Shown here one piece after another: positions 61,401 through 64,000 of a stretch of 64,000 nt of DNA (its first letter is position 1; each line of letters begins with the position of its first letter). The position numbers were made by a program, and so were the translations under genes. The notes beneath the pieces are model-generated. The model did not search any database. It was not told the origin of the DNA and worked only from the letters and a program-made list of their open reading frames with translations. The DNA lies in the NCBI RefSeq assembly GCF_046630445.1, contig NC_092341.1, positions 33,932,501 to 33,996,500 of the forward strand, in the 5' to 3' direction. The DNA is from Rutidosis leptorrhynchoides (Eukaryota > Streptophyta > Magnoliopsida > Asterales > Asteraceae).

Positions 61401-62990
61401 AGGTGGATTGAATTGTTGAATGATTATGACTTTGAGATTCGTTACCACCCGGGGAAGGCAAATGTGCTAGCCAACGCCTTGAGCAGGAAGGACAGAGAAC
61501 CCATTCGAGTAAAATCTATGAATATAATGATTCACAATAACCTTACTACTCAAATAAAGGAGGCGCAACAAGGAGTTTTAAAAGAGAGAAATTTAAAGGA
61601 TGAAATACCCAAAGGATCGGAGAAGCATCTTAATATTCGGGAAGACGTAACCCGGTATAGGGCTGAAAGGATTTGGGTACCAAAATTTGGAGATATGAGA
61701 GAAATGGTACTTAGAGAAGCTCATAAAACCAGATACTCAATACATCCTGGAACGGGGAAGATGTACAAGGATCTCAAGAAACATTTTTGGTGGCCGGGTA
61801 TGAAAGTCGATGTTGCTAAATACGTAGGAGAATGTTTGACGTGTTCTAAGGTCAAAGCTGAACATCAGAAACCATCAGGTCTACTTCAACAACCCGAAAT
61901 CCCGGAATGGAAATGGGAAAACATTACCATGGATTTCATCACTAAATTGCCAAGGACTGCAAGTGGTTTTGATACTATTTGGGTAATAGTTGATCGTCTC
62001 ACCAAATCAACACACTTCCTGCCAATAAGAGAAGATGACAAGATGGAGAAGTTAGCACGACTGTATTTGAAGGAAGTCGTCTCCAGACATGGAATACCAA
62101 TCTCTATTATCTCTGATAGGGATGGCAGATTTATTTCAAGATTCTGGCAGACATTACAGCAAGCATTAGGAACTCGTCTAGACATGAGTACTGCCTATCA
62201 TCCACAAACTGATGGGCAGAGTGAAAGGACGATACAAACGCTTGAAGACATGCTACGAGCATGTGTTATTGATTTCGGAGACAGTTGGGATCGACATCTA
62301 CCGTTAGCAGAATTTTCCTACAACAACAGCTATCATTCAAGCATTGAGATGGCGCCGTTTGAAGCACTTTATGGTAGAAAGTGCAGGTCTCCGATTTGTT
62401 GGAGTGAAGTGGGGGATAGACAGATTACGGGTCCGGAGATAATACAAGAAGCTACCGAGAAAATCATCCAAATTCAACAAAGATTGAAAACCGCCCAGAG
62501 TCGACAAAAGAGCTACGCGGACAGTAAAAGAAAAGATATAGAGTTTGAAATTGGAGAAATGGTCATGCTTAAGGTTTCACCTTGGAAAGGCGTTGTTCGA
62601 TTTGGTAAACGGGGGAAACTAAATCCAAGGTACATTGGACCATTCAAGATTATAGATCGTGTCGGACCAGTAGCTTACCAACTGGAGCTACCTCAACAAC
62701 TCGCGGCTGTACATAACACTTTCCACGTCTCAAATTTGAAGAAATGTTTTGCTAAAGAAGATCTCACTATTCCGTTGAACGAAATCCAAATCAATGAAAA
62801 CTTCAATTCATTGAAGAACCCGTCAAAATAATGGATCGTGAGGTTAAGAGACTTAAACAAAACAAGATACCGATTGTTAAGGTTCGATGGAATGCTCGTA
62901 GAGGACCCGAGTTTACCTGGGAGCATGAAGATTAGATGAAGAAGAAATACCCGCATTTATTTCCAGAAGATACGTCAACACCTCAAACTG
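58410..62990 (+). pseudogene. Element B gag-pol (broken)
   Basis: Gag, zinc-knuckle, protease, RT, RNase H, integrase and chromodomain parts are recognisable in order and close to element A's in sequence style. An Asn-rich, AAC-repeat stretch (about 59160-59330) lies between Gag and the zinc knuckles. About five breaks in total, so no full-length product is expected. Confidence 0.85.
59160..59335. repeat. AAC-rich low-complexity tract in element B gag
   Basis: Repeated CAACAACAA/AATAAC triplets encode a poly-Asn-rich linker on the plus strand. It causes a Val-rich artefact frame on the minus strand. Confidence 0.8.
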
Positions 62991-63030
62991 CTTAAAATTT
63001 CGGGACGAAATTTATTTAACGGGTAGGTAC

Positions 63031-64000
63031 TGTAGTGACCCGAACTTTTCCATGTTTATATATATTAAATGAAATTGTTATTTACATGATTAAGTGTTTC
63101 CAACATGTTAAGCAATCAAACTTGTTAAGACTTGATTAATTGAAATAGGTTTCATATAGACAATTGACCACCCAAGTTGACCGGTGATTCACGAACGTTA
63201 AAACTTGTAAAAACTATACGATGACATATATATGGTTATATATATAGATAACATGATTTTATTATAAGTATGTATCTCATTAGGTATTTTAACAATGAGT
63301 TATATACATAAAAATGAGACTATTAATTTAAGAAACTCGAAAACGATATATATAACGATTATCGTTATAACAACGTCTTACTAGGTACATATGAATCATA
63401 TTAAGATATTGATACACTTGGTTAATTATATTAAATGATAAGTAAATATATTATGAAGTGTATTAACAATGAAATACATATGTAAAAATAAGACTACTAA
63501 CTTAATGATTTCGAAACGAGACATATATGTAACGATTATCGTTGTAACGACATTTAACTGTATATATATCATACTAAGATATATTATATATCATAATATC
63601 ATGATAATATAACAATTTAACATCTCATTTGTTATAATAAACAATGGGTTAACAACATTCAACAAGATCGTTAACCTAAAGGTTTCAAAACAACATTTAC
63701 ATGTAACGACTAACGATGACTTAACGACTCAGTTAAAATGTATATACATGTAGTGTTTTAATATGTATTCATACACTTTTGAAAGACTTCAAGACACTTA
63801 TCAAAATACTTCTACTTAATAAAAATGCTTACAATTACATCCTCGTTCAGTTTCATCAACAATTCTACTCGTATACACCCGTATTCGTACTCGTACAATA
63901 CACAGCTTTTAGATGTATGTACTATTGGTATATACACTCCAATGATCAGCTCTTACCAGCCCATGTGAGTCATCTAACACACGTGGGAATCATCATTTGG
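63031..64000 (+). repeat. Element B 3' LTR, first 970 bp
   Basis: TGTAGTGACCCGAAC start directly after GGGACGAAATTTATTTAACGG-type polypurine sequence. Colinear with 53030-53999. It runs out of the window. Confidence 0.9.

Larger units (their letters stand above)
53030..64000 (+). mobile_element. Element B: Ty3/gypsy chromovirus (Tekay-type) carrying extra ORFs, incomplete at window end
   Basis: 5' LTR 53030-56470 (3441 bp); primer-binding site 56473-56484 (TGGTATCCGAGC, near the Met-tRNA consensus); acidic accessory stretch about 56680-57260; F-box-like ORF 57401-58075; Gag about 58410-59480; protease about 59500-60070; RT about 60200-60900; RNase H about 61100-61500; integrase about 61640-62500; chromodomain tail about 62800-62990; polypurine tract; 3' LTR from 63031 past the window end. 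It is broken, with about five breaks in the gag-pol region. The first ~970 bp of the two LTRs differ at about 18-19 positions by eye (about 2%), suggesting an age near one million years under commonly used plant LTR rates. Confidence 0.9.

Overview
This is a stretch of plant nuclear DNA. The evidence is spliceosomal introns, plant-type Tudor-SN and calnexin genes, RLK-Pelle-type kinase exons, Tekay-type Ty3/gypsy chromovirus elements primed by initiator Met-tRNA, and AT-rich intergenic sequence. The style of the repeats and kinases suggests a eudicot of the daisy family (Asteraceae). That is inference; the species cannot be told from the sequence.

Layout. (1) 1-12.2 kb is the gene-rich end. 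A hAT end and a three-copy repeat lead into a complete 16-coding-exon Tudor-SN nuclease gene (plus strand, 1680-8497, 983 aa predicted). Convergent to it is a complete 7-exon calnexin gene (minus strand, 12159-9724, 520 aa predicted). (2) 12.2-17.4 kb holds small mobile elements (LINE tail, TRIM-like element, nested hAT MITEs, a tRNA-type SINE) around one intact-looking kinase exon. (3) 17.4-29.4 kb is the 3' end of a non-LTR retroelement with a zinc finger and a restriction-like endonuclease, lying between AAT microsatellites. It is split by a young, whole-looking Tekay-type LTR retrotransposon (element A, 17756-28736; both LTRs 2739 bp; 5-bp target duplication TGTGC). (4) 30-35 kb carries two further kinase-like exons that have lost catalytic motifs (pseudokinases), with copia-type LTR remnants between them. 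(5) 35.3-39.2 kb is an array of five foldback elements, each about 650-710 bp, separated by TA microsatellites, mostly alternating in orientation. At least the first has a perfect 50-bp-arm hairpin made of telomere-like TTTAGGG repeats. (6) 40-64 kb is a pile of LTR retroelements: a Tat/Athila-like remnant split by a Tekay fragment with a 3-kb LTR, then at least four nested levels of Tekay-type LTRs. The innermost is element B (53030 to beyond the window end), broken in its gag-pol.

The most unusual content is in elements A and B. Both carry an extra acidic reading frame between the primer-binding site and gag. Element B also carries an intact 224-residue F-box-like reading frame there, which resembles a captured host gene. 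The other notable signals are the hairpin/telomere-repeat foldback array, the pseudokinase cluster and the endonuclease-type non-LTR remnant in an AAT tract.

Only the Tudor-SN and calnexin genes look like ordinary complete host genes. They act in RNA metabolism/stress granules and in ER glycoprotein folding, and nothing here suggests co-regulation beyond proximity. All homology calls are from memory of the families; no database search was run.
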